Below, piece after piece: positions 1-7,076 of a stretch of 8,742 bases of DNA; the first letter of the stretch is position 1, and each line of letters starts with the position of its first letter. The notes below the pieces were generated by a model. It did not search any database, was not told the origin of the DNA, and was given only the letters and a program-made list of their open reading frames with translations. The stretch is from assembly GCA_937951975.1 (NCBI GenBank), contig CALGAJ010000138.1, forward strand, positions 1 to 8,742. Reading direction: 5' to 3'. The DNA is from an uncultured Desulfotignum sp. Its GTDB lineage: Bacteria; Desulfobacterota; Desulfobacteria; Desulfobacterales; Desulfobacteraceae. Made by a program: the position numbers and the translations under genes.

Positions 1-862
1 CCAGCAATGCGTTCTCTTTTTCTTCCAGGGCGGTGATCACATCCTTGAGCCGCTGCTCAAAGTCACCTCTGTACTTGGTACCGGCCAGCAACGCCCCCAT
101 ATCCAGGGAAAACAGTTCACTGTCTTCAAGCAGAGCCGGCACTTCATGATGATGGATTTTTAAAGCCAGCCCTTCGGCAATGGCGGTTTTTCCCACGCCG
201 GGATCTCCCACTAAAATAGGATTGTTTTTCCGGCGGCGGCACAGCACCTGCATCACCCGGTCCAGCTCATTCTCCCGGCCGATGATCGGATCGATCCGGT
301 TGCTTGCCGCCTTTACCAGCAGGTTGGTGGTAAACAGTTCCAGGGGATCTTTTTTCTTTTGCCGCTGGGTTCTGCGGTCATCCATTTTAAACATTTTCTG
401 GGCCGGGTCCGGTATTTGTTTGGATCTTTTTTCCGTGGCCGCGGCATGGGAAATATGCCGCAGCACATCCAGACGGGTAATGCCTTCCGATTCCAGATAA
501 AACGCCGCATGGGAATCTTTTTCCTGAAAAATGGATGCCAGGATGTCTCCCAGGTTGACTTCGGTTTTTTCAGCAGACCGGGCATGGTTGATGGCCCGCT
601 GAATCATGCGTTGAAACCCGATGGTCTGCTGAAGCACATATTCTTCCTGGGAATCGATTTTGGTGAGTTTTTCATCAAAAAATTTTTCCAGTTCCTGTTT
701 AATCTGCTCAGGGTTCCCCCCGCATTTTTCTATGGTTTCAGAACCGGATTCATGGTTCAGAATTGCATATAGAACATGTTCTACGCAGACATATTCATGC
801 CGTCTTTTTTTGGCTTCCCTTACGGCAAACCCGAGGGCAGTGCTCAGTTCCTTGCTAATCAT
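1..862 (-). CDS. clpA: ClpA, ATP-dependent Clp protease ATP-binding subunit (N-terminal part, truncated by window edge)
   Basis: ClpA is a cytoplasmic AAA+ unfoldase that threads substrates into the ClpP peptidase and accepts N-degron substrates from ClpS. The window holds the first 287 codons; the rest of the first AAA module and the whole second module lie beyond base 1. Seen: start MISKELSTALGFAVREA, an N-terminal Clp repeat domain over about residues 1-145 with the VCVEHVLYAIL segment near 26-35, a charged linker at about 145-175 (KMDDRRTQRQKKKDPLE), then the start of AAA domain 1 with NRIDPIIGRENELDR (about 188-202) and Walker A GDPGVGKT (219-226). The pore-loop region KYRGDFE follows at 263-269. 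The N-domain plus an upstream clpS favour ClpA over ClpB or ClpC. The ATG at 862 fits the family start and has a good AGGAG site inside the end of clpS. No frameshift is visible. Confidence 0.96.
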   Translation of the reverse strand, partial: MISKELSTALGFAVREAKKRRHEYVCVEHVLYAILNHESGSETIEKCGGNPEQIKQELEKFFDEKLTKIDSQEEYVLQQTIGFQRMIQRAINHARSAEKTEVNLGDILASIFQEKDSHAAFYLESEGITRLDVLRHISHAAATEKRSKQIPDPAQKMFKMDDRRTQRQKKKDPLELFTTNLLVKAASNRIDPIIGRENELDRVMQVLCRRRKNNPILVGDPGVGKTAIAEGLALKIHHHEVPALLEDSELFSLDMGALLAGTKYRGDFEQRLKDVITALEEKENALL

Positions 863-869
863 ATTTGCC

Positions 870-1178
870 TTACTCCTTTTCCATGGTACTTTTTAAAGGA
901 AATCCCCGGCTGTTGGCCAGGTGATGCACCGTCTCGACTTTGGTTTCTGCGATTTCTCTGGTATAGATGCCACACACTGCGTTTCCCTTATGATGTATAT
1001 TAAGCATAGTTTGCGTCGCTTTTTCAAGTGGTTTTCCAAAAACCGTCATCAGAATTTCCACCACAAATTCCATGGTGGTGTAATCGTCATTGTGAAGAAT
1101 GACTTTATATTGCGGGGGTAATTCTTTCCGTGTTTCTGAAAAGATGTCCGTCCGGGTTTGAAAATCGGTACTCGCCAT
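870..1178 (-). CDS. clpS: ClpS, N-degron adaptor of the ClpAP protease
   Basis: ClpS is a small cytoplasmic adaptor that binds proteins with N-terminal Leu, Phe, Tyr or Trp and hands them to the N-domain of ClpA. The 102-residue product is close to the usual length (E. coli about 106). It has a variable, flexible N-terminal tail (1-20) and then the core PPQYKVILHNDDYTTMEFV. Residues matching the E. coli substrate pocket are visible: N30, D31 and D32 (the NDD motif), M36, M58, H62 (in MLNIHHKG) and L95 near the C-terminus. VCGIYTREIAETKV (68-81) is the conserved second half. The adaptor therefore looks fully functional. The gene starts 9 bases after the secA stop and ends 7 bases before clpA, consistent with one transcript. 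The start is supported by GAGG overlapping the secA stop. Confidence 0.97.
   Translation of the reverse strand: MASTDFQTRTDIFSETRKELPPQYKVILHNDDYTTMEFVVEILMTVFGKPLEKATQTMLNIHHKGNAVCGIYTREIAETKVETVHHLANSRGFPLKSTMEKE
873..877 (-). promoter_or_regulatory. Ribosome-binding site of clpA inside the end of clpS
   Basis: On the minus strand AGGAG lies in the last two sense codons of clpS (AAG GAG), directly before its TAA stop, and 10 bases before the clpA ATG. This fixes the clpA start at 862 and suggests that ribosomes finishing clpS open or reload on clpA. Confidence 0.75.
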
Positions 1179-1185
1179 TGCCGGG

Positions 1186-1190
1186 CCTCA
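1186..1190 (-). promoter_or_regulatory. Ribosome-binding site of clpS overlapping the secA stop codon
   Basis: The minus strand reads TGAGG: the first three bases are the secA stop and GAGG is the Shine-Dalgarno core, 7 bases before the clpS ATG. The overlap implies termination-reinitiation coupling between secA and clpS. Confidence 0.7.
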
Positions 1191-3710
1191 ATTCATACAG
1201 CATTTTTTGTATTTTTTCCCGCTGCCGCAGGGGCAGGGATCATTGCGCTGCACTTTTTCTGTGGTTCGTTTCACCGGTTTTTTAACCGTATCTTCTGAAG
1301 CATGGGAAAAGGTCAGTTCCTGCCGGGGCCTGGGCTGAAGTTCTTCCGCCGGCACCGGCGCTGTGATCTGGATTTTGAACAGAATATCTATAATTTCATC
1401 CTTGATCCGGGCCATGAGATCCTGGAACATGTCAAAGCCTTCTTTTTTGTAAATCCGCAGCGGATCCTGCTGGGCATAACCCCTCAAGCCGATCCCCTCT
1501 TTAAGATGATCCATGGCCAGCAAATGTTCCTTCCATCGCGTGTCCACGGTCTGGAGCACCACAAACCGTTCCAGAGACCGGGCCTGGTCGGCTCCGATCA
1601 TGGCTTCTTTGGTTTCATAATATGTTCTGGCCTGTTCAAACACATGGTCAGCCAGATCATCCGTGCCGGAGTGGGACAAGGGCCGGGAAGTCAAATCCAG
1701 TTCAAAATTGAACACCTGTTTGATTTCTTTTTCAAGACCTTCCAGATCCCAGTCCTTGGCAGGGGTTTTATCGGAAACAAATCCGTTCACCACATCCCAT
1801 GCCTTGTCTTCCATCATGTCCAGGACCACGGATTTCAGGTCTTTTTCCATGAGCGCCTGCCGACGCTGCCGGTAGATCACTTCCCGCTGCTGGTTCATGA
1901 CATCGTCAAATTCCAGCAGATGTTTTCTGATCTCAAAGTTATGGCCTTCCACCTTGGACTGGGCATTTTCTATGGCCTTGGAGATGAACGAATGTTCAAT
2001 GTGTTCGCCGTCTTCGATGCCCAGCCGGTCCATGACCTTGTGAATCCGGTCTCCGCCGAAAATACGGAGCAGATCGTCTTCCAGGGACAGGTAGAACCGG
2101 GAGGAACCCGGGTCTCCCTGGCGGCCGGCCCGGCCCCGCAACTGGTTGTCGATACGCCGGGATTCATGGCGGGACGTACCCAGGATATGCAGGCCCCCCA
2201 GTTCCACCACGCCTTCGCCCAGCTTGATATCGGTTCCCCGGCCGGCCATGTTGGTGGAAATGGTGACTGCGCCTTTCTGGCCGGCGTTGGCGATGATTTC
2301 AGCTTCCGCCTTGTGATGCTTGGCGTTCAGCACATTGTGGGGGACCCCTTTTTTCTTGAGGGTTTTGCTTAACTCTTCCGACACATCGATGGAAATCGTG
2401 CCCACCAGCACGGGCTGTCCTTTTTTGTGCAGCGCGATGATCTCCTGGATGGCGGCATCGTATTTTTCCTTGCGGGTCTTGTAGATCAAATCCGGCAGAT
2501 CTTTGCGGATCATGGGTTTGTGCGTGGGGATCACCAGCACGTCCAGGTCATAGATTTTCTTGAATTCCGGTGCTTCGGTCTCCGCCGTTCCGGTCATTCC
2601 CGACAGCTTGTCATACATTCTGAAGTAGTTCTGAAACGTGATGGATGCCAGGGTCTGGTTTTCGTTCTCGATTTTCACCCCTTCTTTGGCTTCCAGGGCC
2701 TGGTGCAGGCCTTCACTGTACCGCCGGCCGGACATGAGCCGTCCGGTGAATTCATCCACGATCACCACCTGATTGTTTTTTACAATATAATCCGTGTCCC
2801 GTTTAAACAGCGTATGGGCCTTTAATGCCTGGTTCAAATGATGCAGCACCTCGATATTGGCAGGATCGTATAGATTTTCCACATTCAGCAGTTTTTCCCC
2901 TTTGGCGATACCGGCCTCGGTCAGGGTGGCGGTTTTGGCCTCCTCATCCAGGGTGTAATCCTCGTCTTTCTTGAAACCGGGTAAAATGGCATTCACCTGG
3001 GTATACAGATGCGTGGATTTTTCAGCCGGGCCGGAAATGATCAACGGGGTCCTGGCTTCATCAATCAATATGGAATCCACTTCATCCACAATGGCAAAAT
3101 TGAGTTTCTTCTGAGCCAGGCTGTCTTTGTCGAATTTCATGTTGTCCCGCAGATAATCGAATCCAAATTCATTGTTGGTTCCGTAGGTAATATCTGCGGC
3201 ATAGGCCTGCTTTCTTTCCTGGTCATTCATGTCGTGAAGGATGACGCCGGTTTTCAGATCCAGAAACCGGTATATTTCATCCATCCATTGCGCATCCCGG
3301 TCGGCCAGATAATCGTTCACCGTGACAATGTGAACCCCTTTGCCGGACAACGCATTCAAATAGGCCGCCAAAGTGGACATCAAGGTTTTACCTTCACCGG
3401 TCTTCATTTCCGCAATCATTCCCTGGTGCAACGCAATCCCGCCGATGAGCTGCACATCGAAATGGCGCATACCCAACGTGCGGACCGATGCTTCCCTGAC
3501 CAGAGCAAACGCTTCAGGCAAAAGATCATCCAATGATTCTTTGTTTGCGGCCCGTTGTTTGAATTCATGGGTTTTTCGGGCCATATCCGTATCAGACAAC
3601 CGCTGCATTTCTAATTCCAATTCGTTGATGCGCTGAACCAGCGGTGCCAGTTTCTTTAAAATCCGATCATTGCTGGAACCAAAGACCTTGGTGAAAAAAT
3701 TGAGTATCAT
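1188..3710 (-). CDS. secA: SecA, preprotein translocase motor ATPase
   Basis: SecA is the ATPase that pushes unfolded preproteins through the SecYEG channel. The 840-residue product is in the normal range (B. subtilis about 841, E. coli 901). Visible in order: N-terminal amphipathic SecYEG/lipid-binding segment MILNFFTKVFGSSNDR; MRHFDVQLIGG (about 81-91); Walker A MKTGEGKT (102-109); VNDYLA (131-136); Walker B region VDEVDSILIDEARTPL (about 208-223); the preprotein cross-linking domain (about 225-370); MTGTAETE (371-378); second motor domain with TNMAGRGTD (about 485-493) and the arginine-finger region HESRRIDNQLRGRAGRQGD (about 514-532); scaffold helix and two-helix finger with WKEHLLAMDHLKEGI (about 725-739); and a C-terminal SEC-C zinc motif with C826, C828, C837 and C838. 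The CC ending replaces the CH form of E. coli. The ATG at 3710 fits the family N-terminus; its ribosome site (AGGT, 10 bases upstream) is only moderate. No lesion is visible. Confidence 0.99.
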   Translation of the reverse strand: MILNFFTKVFGSSNDRILKKLAPLVQRINELELEMQRLSDTDMARKTHEFKQRAANKESLDDLLPEAFALVREASVRTLGMRHFDVQLIGGIALHQGMIAEMKTGEGKTLMSTLAAYLNALSGKGVHIVTVNDYLADRDAQWMDEIYRFLDLKTGVILHDMNDQERKQAYAADITYGTNNEFGFDYLRDNMKFDKDSLAQKKLNFAIVDEVDSILIDEARTPLIISGPAEKSTHLYTQVNAILPGFKKDEDYTLDEEAKTATLTEAGIAKGEKLLNVENLYDPANIEVLHHLNQALKAHTLFKRDTDYIVKNNQVVIVDEFTGRLMSGRRYSEGLHQALEAKEGVKIENENQTLASITFQNYFRMYDKLSGMTGTAETEAPEFKKIYDLDVLVIPTHKPMIRKDLPDLIYKTRKEKYDAAIQEIIALHKKGQPVLVGTISIDVSEELSKTLKKKGVPHNVLNAKHHKAEAEIIANAGQKGAVTISTNMAGRGTDIKLGEGVVELGGLHILGTSRHESRRIDNQLRGRAGRQGDPGSSRFYLSLEDDLLRIFGGDRIHKVMDRLGIEDGEHIEHSFISKAIENAQSKVEGHNFEIRKHLLEFDDVMNQQREVIYRQRRQALMEKDLKSVVLDMMEDKAWDVVNGFVSDKTPAKDWDLEGLEKEIKQVFNFELDLTSRPLSHSGTDDLADHVFEQARTYYETKEAMIGADQARSLERFVVLQTVDTRWKEHLLAMDHLKEGIGLRGYAQQDPLRIYKKEGFDMFQDLMARIKDEIIDILFKIQITAPVPAEELQPRPRQELTFSHASEDTVKKPVKRTTEKVQRNDPCPCGSGKKYKKCCMN

Positions 3711-3773
3711 TTATAATTTTACCTGCATGTTAATGTGAACTGTGTGGTTTTGTTGTTATGGCTAAACCTATAA

Positions 3774-3816
3774 TCATTCATTTTAAAAATAAAATGGAAA
3801 AATAAAAAATGAATGA
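3774..3816. repeat. AT-rich inverted repeat in the secA leader
   Basis: TCATTCATTTT (3774-3784) and AAAATGAATGA (3806-3816) form a perfect 11-bp inverted repeat with a 21-base spacer. Within it, CATTTTA (3779-3785) also pairs perfectly with TAAAATG (3790-3796) across a 4-base loop, so the left arm has two mutually exclusive partners. It lies 64-106 bases upstream of the secA start, between the aap and secA groups. It could be an operator, a leader RNA element or chance in very AT-rich DNA. No clear promoter hexamers were found nearby. Confidence 0.35.
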
Positions 3817-3851
3817 AATCATTTATGAAAAAATGAGTAAGAATCGCCTGA

Positions 3852-3889
3852 AAACGGTCTGGTACCGCAATAGAGACACATCTCAGACC
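3852..3889 (-). terminator. Weak candidate terminator downstream of aapP
   Basis: On the minus strand, 21 bases after the aapP stop, GGTCTG (3889-3884) pairs with CAGACC (3861-3856). The 22-base loop itself contains GAGA-TGTG-TCTC. An alternative small stem CGGT/ACCG leads straight into GTTTTC, and a T-rich stretch follows about 15 bases later. The stem is short and the U-run poor, so read-through into secA remains possible. Confidence 0.3.
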
Positions 3890-3910
3890 AATGGTTTCAC
3901 TGGGTGATGA

Positions 3911-4657
3911 TCAATGAAGGATCTGACTTAAAAAGAATTGGGTCCGTTCATGCTGCGGGTTTTCAAAAAAATCGATGGGGTTGTTTTCTTCTAAAATCAT
4001 GCCGTCATCCATGAGCATGACCCGCTGGGCCACGGTTTTGGCAAACCCCATTTCATGGGACACCACGATCATGGTCATGCCTTCTTCCGACAGCTGCACC
4101 ATGACATCGAGCACCTCTTTGACCATTTCCGGGTCCAGGGCCGAGGTGGGTTCGTCAAACAGCATCACTTTGGGCTTCATGCACAGGCTCCTGGCAATGG
4201 CCACCCGCTGCTGCTGGCCCCCGGACAACTGGCCCGGAAATTTGTTGGCCTGTTCCGCGATTTTGACCTTTTCCAGATAAAACATGGCGGTTTCTTCCGC
4301 CTGTTTTTTGGGTGTCTTCCGAACCCAGATGGGACCCAGCGTCAGGTTATCCAGAATGGTGAGATGGGGGAACAGATTGAAGTGCTGAAACACCATGCCC
4401 ACTTCGGTGCGGATGGTTTCAATGTTTTTCAGGTTGTTGGTCAGCTCGATGCCGTCCACGATGATTTTGCCTTTCTGGTGTTCCTCCAGCCGGTTGATGC
4501 ACCGGATCAGCGTGGATTTTCCAGAACCGGAAGGCCCGCAGATCACAATTTTTTCCTGTCGTTTGACTTCCAGATTGATGTTTTTCAACACATGAAAATC
4601 ACCGTACCATTTGTTGAGGTTTTTCACTTGAATGATGGGGTCGGTTGTATCGGTCAT
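3911..4657 (-). CDS. aapP: AapP-type polar amino-acid ABC transporter ATP-binding protein
   Basis: This is the cytoplasmic ATPase that powers the amino-acid importer encoded with it. At 248 residues it has the usual length of the GlnQ/AapP family. All ATPase motifs are intact: Walker A GPSGSGKST (41-49), Q-loop Q91 in MVFQHFNLFPHLT, ABC signature LSGGQQQR (144-151), Walker B VMLFDEPTSALD (164-175) and the switch histidine H201 in VVSHEMGFA. IRCINRLEEHQKG (51-63) is typical of polar amino-acid transporters. The start at 4657 has AGGA 8 bases upstream and lies 21 bases after the aapM stop. It is the last gene of the aapJQMP operon. The assignment to Aap rather than GlnQ rests on the neighbouring aapJ, aapQ and aapM, since the ATPase alone does not separate them. 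Confidence 0.95.
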   Translation of the reverse strand: MTDTTDPIIQVKNLNKWYGDFHVLKNINLEVKRQEKIVICGPSGSGKSTLIRCINRLEEHQKGKIIVDGIELTNNLKNIETIRTEVGMVFQHFNLFPHLTILDNLTLGPIWVRKTPKKQAEETAMFYLEKVKIAEQANKFPGQLSGGQQQRVAIARSLCMKPKVMLFDEPTSALDPEMVKEVLDVMVQLSEEGMTMIVVSHEMGFAKTVAQRVMLMDDGMILEENNPIDFFENPQHERTQFFLSQILH

Positions 4658-4678
4658 ATCAGGTTCCTAAAACGTTGG

Positions 4679-5782
4679 TTAACTGCGTTTGTCCGTGTCC
4701 AGCTCCTGTTCCAGCTTTCTGGAGAAATTGGACATGGAAAAACATCCTAAGAAATACATCAGGGCCACAAACAGGTACATCTCTGTGGAAAAGCCGTTCC
4801 ATTCCGGGTTCTGAATCACGGTTTTGGACGTGAGCAGAAAGTCGTACAACGCAATAATCACCACCAGAGACGTGTCCTTGAACGCGGAGATCAGCACACT
4901 CAAGGTCGGGGGGATGACAATTTTCAGGGCCTGGGGCAAAATGACCAGCCGCATGGTCTGATAATAGTTCAGGCCCAGCGCGTCAGCCGCTTCATACTGG
5001 CCCCGGGACATGCCCTGAAGCCCGCCTCTGACCACTTCCGCCACATAGGCTGCGGTAAACAGAATAATGGCCACCTGAGCCCGTAAAATTTTGTTGATGG
5101 TCACGCCTTCGGGTAAAAACAGAGGAAAAATGATGGAAGACATGAACAGCAGACTGATGAGCGGCACGCCTCTGATCATCTCAATATACCCGATGGACAG
5201 ATAGCGAATCATGGGCATATGGGAATCTCTGCCCAAAGCCAGAATCACGCCCAAAGGATATGCGGCTGCCAGTCCGAACACGGATAAAATCATGGTAAGG
5301 GGCAGCCCGCCCCATTTCATGCTGTCCACCGGGGTCAGCCAGAAAATTCCGCCTTTCATCAGAATTCCCATGGCCACCAGGCCGATGATCCAGGCATACC
5401 CCAGTTTTTTGGACCAGAACCGCTTGTGATAGGAAAAAAACAGCAGCGTGAACAGCAGAAGCATGGCACCAAACGGCCGCCAATGAAGGTCATGGGGATA
5501 AAATCCAAAAATGACGAACCGCAGGTTTTTCAACACCACGGACCAGCAGGCCCCGGGACATTCCTTGCAGACGTCTCCCGTGGTGAACCAGACCGAATCG
5601 ATGAACGCCCATTTGATAAAAGGCGGCACAAACCTGAGTAGAAACGCTAAAAACACCAGGGTCAGAATCGAGTTGAATACCCCGTTGAACAGATTGTCTT
5701 TGAGCCAGCCGATCGCTCCCCGATGGACTACCGGAGGCTTCATTTTACGGATGGCTTCTTTGTCTACGGCAACAATACCCAT
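4679..5782 (-). CDS. aapM: AapM-type general L-amino-acid ABC transporter permease
   Basis: This is the second inner-membrane permease of the importer. The 367-residue protein has the long Aap-type layout: one N-terminal membrane segment (about 34-57), a predicted periplasmic loop holding C72, C75 and C79, further segments at about 103-118 and 128-146, and then the binding-protein-dependent permease domain from about 160 to 350. The coupling EAA loop is clear: EAADALGLNYYQTMRLVILPQ begins at about 264 and contacts the ATPase. IEMIRGVPLISLLF (200-213) is also family-typical. The length is close to rhizobial AapM and well above the roughly 220 residues of short GlnP-type permeases. It starts only 5 bases after the aapQ stop. 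No strong ribosome site is visible, so translational coupling with aapQ is likely; a start at Met14 (5743) cannot be excluded. Confidence 0.93.
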   Translation of the reverse strand: MGIVAVDKEAIRKMKPPVVHRGAIGWLKDNLFNGVFNSILTLVFLAFLLRFVPPFIKWAFIDSVWFTTGDVCKECPGACWSVVLKNLRFVIFGFYPHDLHWRPFGAMLLLFTLLFFSYHKRFWSKKLGYAWIIGLVAMGILMKGGIFWLTPVDSMKWGGLPLTMILSVFGLAAAYPLGVILALGRDSHMPMIRYLSIGYIEMIRGVPLISLLFMSSIIFPLFLPEGVTINKILRAQVAIILFTAAYVAEVVRGGLQGMSRGQYEAADALGLNYYQTMRLVILPQALKIVIPPTLSVLISAFKDTSLVVIIALYDFLLTSKTVIQNPEWNGFSTEMYLFVALMYFLGCFSMSNFSRKLEQELDTDKRS

Positions 5783-5787
5783 GGAAA

Positions 5788-6963
5788 TTATCTTTCAACC
5801 AGTTTGGATTTTTTATTGTACCAGTTCATGAAAATGGATGTGGAAACACTGAAGAACAAATAACATGCCATGATCATAGCCACGCCTTCGATGGACTGCC
5901 CGGTCTGGTTGATGGTGGTATTGGCCACGGAAACGAAATCCGGATATCCGATGGCAATGGCCAGAGAGGAATTTTTGGTCAAATTAAGCATCTGACTGGT
6001 CAAAGGGGGTATAATGACGCGCAATGCCTGGGGCAGGATCACCAGATTCAGGATATGTTTTTTCTTCAAACCGATGGACATGGCAGCCTCGGTCTGACCC
6101 CGGCTGACCGCCTGGATCCCGGCTCTGACAGCTTCAGCCACAAACGCGGAGGTATAGATCACAAGGCCTAAAAGCAAAGCAAAGAATTCCGGTGACAGCA
6201 TGATACCACCCTGAAAGTTGAACCCTTTCAGTTCCGGCACATCCATCTGGATGGGCGCACCGTGCAGGACCCAGACCAGCAGCGGCAGCCCTAAAGACAG
6301 GCCCAGAAAAGGCCACAGTACCGGAAAATCCCGTCCAGTGGCAAATTTGCGTTTTTTGACCCAGTGTTTGAGACCGAATCCCAAAGCAAGGCCTAAAATC
6401 ATTGCAATGAACATCTGAAAATAAGCGGGATGAGATGCCGGTACCGCCAGGGCCACGCCCCGGTTGCACAGAAACAGTCCGGCCATGGGATTCAATGCCT
6501 GCCGGGGACTGGGAAACATTTCATAAAACAGGGCATACCAGAAAAACAGCTGCAGCAAAACCGGAATGTTCTGCATCACCTCAATATAGATCATGGCGAG
6601 TTTTTTGACCAGCCAGTTGGTGGACAGTCTGGCCACACCGATGAACAGCCCGATGATCAAACACAGGACAATTCCGATGAAAGAAACTTTCAAGGTATTG
6701 AGCACACCCACGAACAGGGCTTTGGCATAGGTGTCTGACGCGGAATACTCGATCAGACTTTCACCGATTTCAAACGCGGCTTCTCTTTCCAGAAAACCGA
6801 AGCCGGAGGCGATGGACTGTTTTTCCATGTTGACCAGAGTGTTGTTCACCAGATACCAGGCAAGCAGGCCCACCATCAGACAGGTGATGATTTGAAATCC
6901 GATCGCCCGTTTTCCGGGATCCAGCCAGAAAGGCACTTTGGGTTCTGATTCAGAAGGTGTCAT
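5788..6963 (-). CDS. aapQ: AapQ-type general L-amino-acid ABC transporter permease
   Basis: This is the first inner-membrane permease of the importer. The 391-residue protein has a membrane segment at about 22-40 and a periplasmic loop. The permease domain starts at about 84 (VGVLNTLKVSFIGIVLCLIIG) with IEVMQNIPVLLQLFFWY at 127-143. A long insertion (about 150-255) with two further hydrophobic stretches follows. The domain then resumes with YTSAFVAEAVRAGIQAVSRGQ (270-290) and the EAA loop TEAAMSIGLKKKHILNLVILPQ from 291. The split permease domain is characteristic of AapQ/BztB. It follows aapJ after a 113-bp gap that contains a strong hairpin and precedes aapM by 5 bp. Its ribosome site is weak: GGAAAG ends about 13 bases before the ATG. 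The Met start at 6963 is the only reasonable upstream choice visible. Confidence 0.94.
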   Translation of the reverse strand: MTPSESEPKVPFWLDPGKRAIGFQIITCLMVGLLAWYLVNNTLVNMEKQSIASGFGFLEREAAFEIGESLIEYSASDTYAKALFVGVLNTLKVSFIGIVLCLIIGLFIGVARLSTNWLVKKLAMIYIEVMQNIPVLLQLFFWYALFYEMFPSPRQALNPMAGLFLCNRGVALAVPASHPAYFQMFIAMILGLALGFGLKHWVKKRKFATGRDFPVLWPFLGLSLGLPLLVWVLHGAPIQMDVPELKGFNFQGGIMLSPEFFALLLGLVIYTSAFVAEAVRAGIQAVSRGQTEAAMSIGLKKKHILNLVILPQALRVIIPPLTSQMLNLTKNSSLAIAIGYPDFVSVANTTINQTGQSIEGVAMIMACYLFFSVSTSIFMNWYNKKSKLVER

Positions 6964-7001
6964 GGCTTAGATGGTTCTTTCCGTTATTGGGGGGTCTGAT
7001 G

Positions 7002-7037
7002 TCGGGCGTCCCGGATGACTGGATCCGGGACGCCCGA
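7002..7037. repeat. Perfect 15-bp intercistronic hairpin between aapJ and aapQ
   Basis: TCGGGCGTCCCGGAT (7002-7016) and its exact reverse complement (7023-7037) flank a 6-base loop. The stem is very GC-rich. On neither strand does a T-run follow, so it is not a standard intrinsic terminator. It begins about 40 bases after the aapJ stop. Such hairpins between a binding-protein gene and its permease genes are known in other ABC operons to protect the upstream mRNA from 3' exonucleases or cause partial termination. That role is inferred here. Confidence 0.8.
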
Positions 7038-7076
7038 TCTTGAAGGTGTATTTTGGGGTTCTAATCAGAAAAAAGT

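Noticed and set aside
1302..2372. A 356-codon open frame on the plus strand, and several shorter ones, opposite secA
   Set aside because: It lies wholly antisense to an intact secA with all motifs. Its composition (rich in Phe, His, Gly and Gln) is that of a shadow frame, and I recognise no domain in it.
3711..3739. TTCACA-17-TTATAA promoter-like pair directly before secA
   Set aside because: Transcription would start inside the first codons of secA and miss its ribosome site and conserved N-terminus.
4055..4750. A 231-codon open frame on the plus strand opposite aapP
   Set aside because: It is antisense to the intact ATPase gene and runs into aapM. It has no recognisable motif and its composition is typical of a shadow frame.
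7002..7037. Rho-independent terminator between aapJ and aapQ
   Set aside because: The stem is strong, but no T-run follows on either strand and the downstream genes belong to the same transporter.
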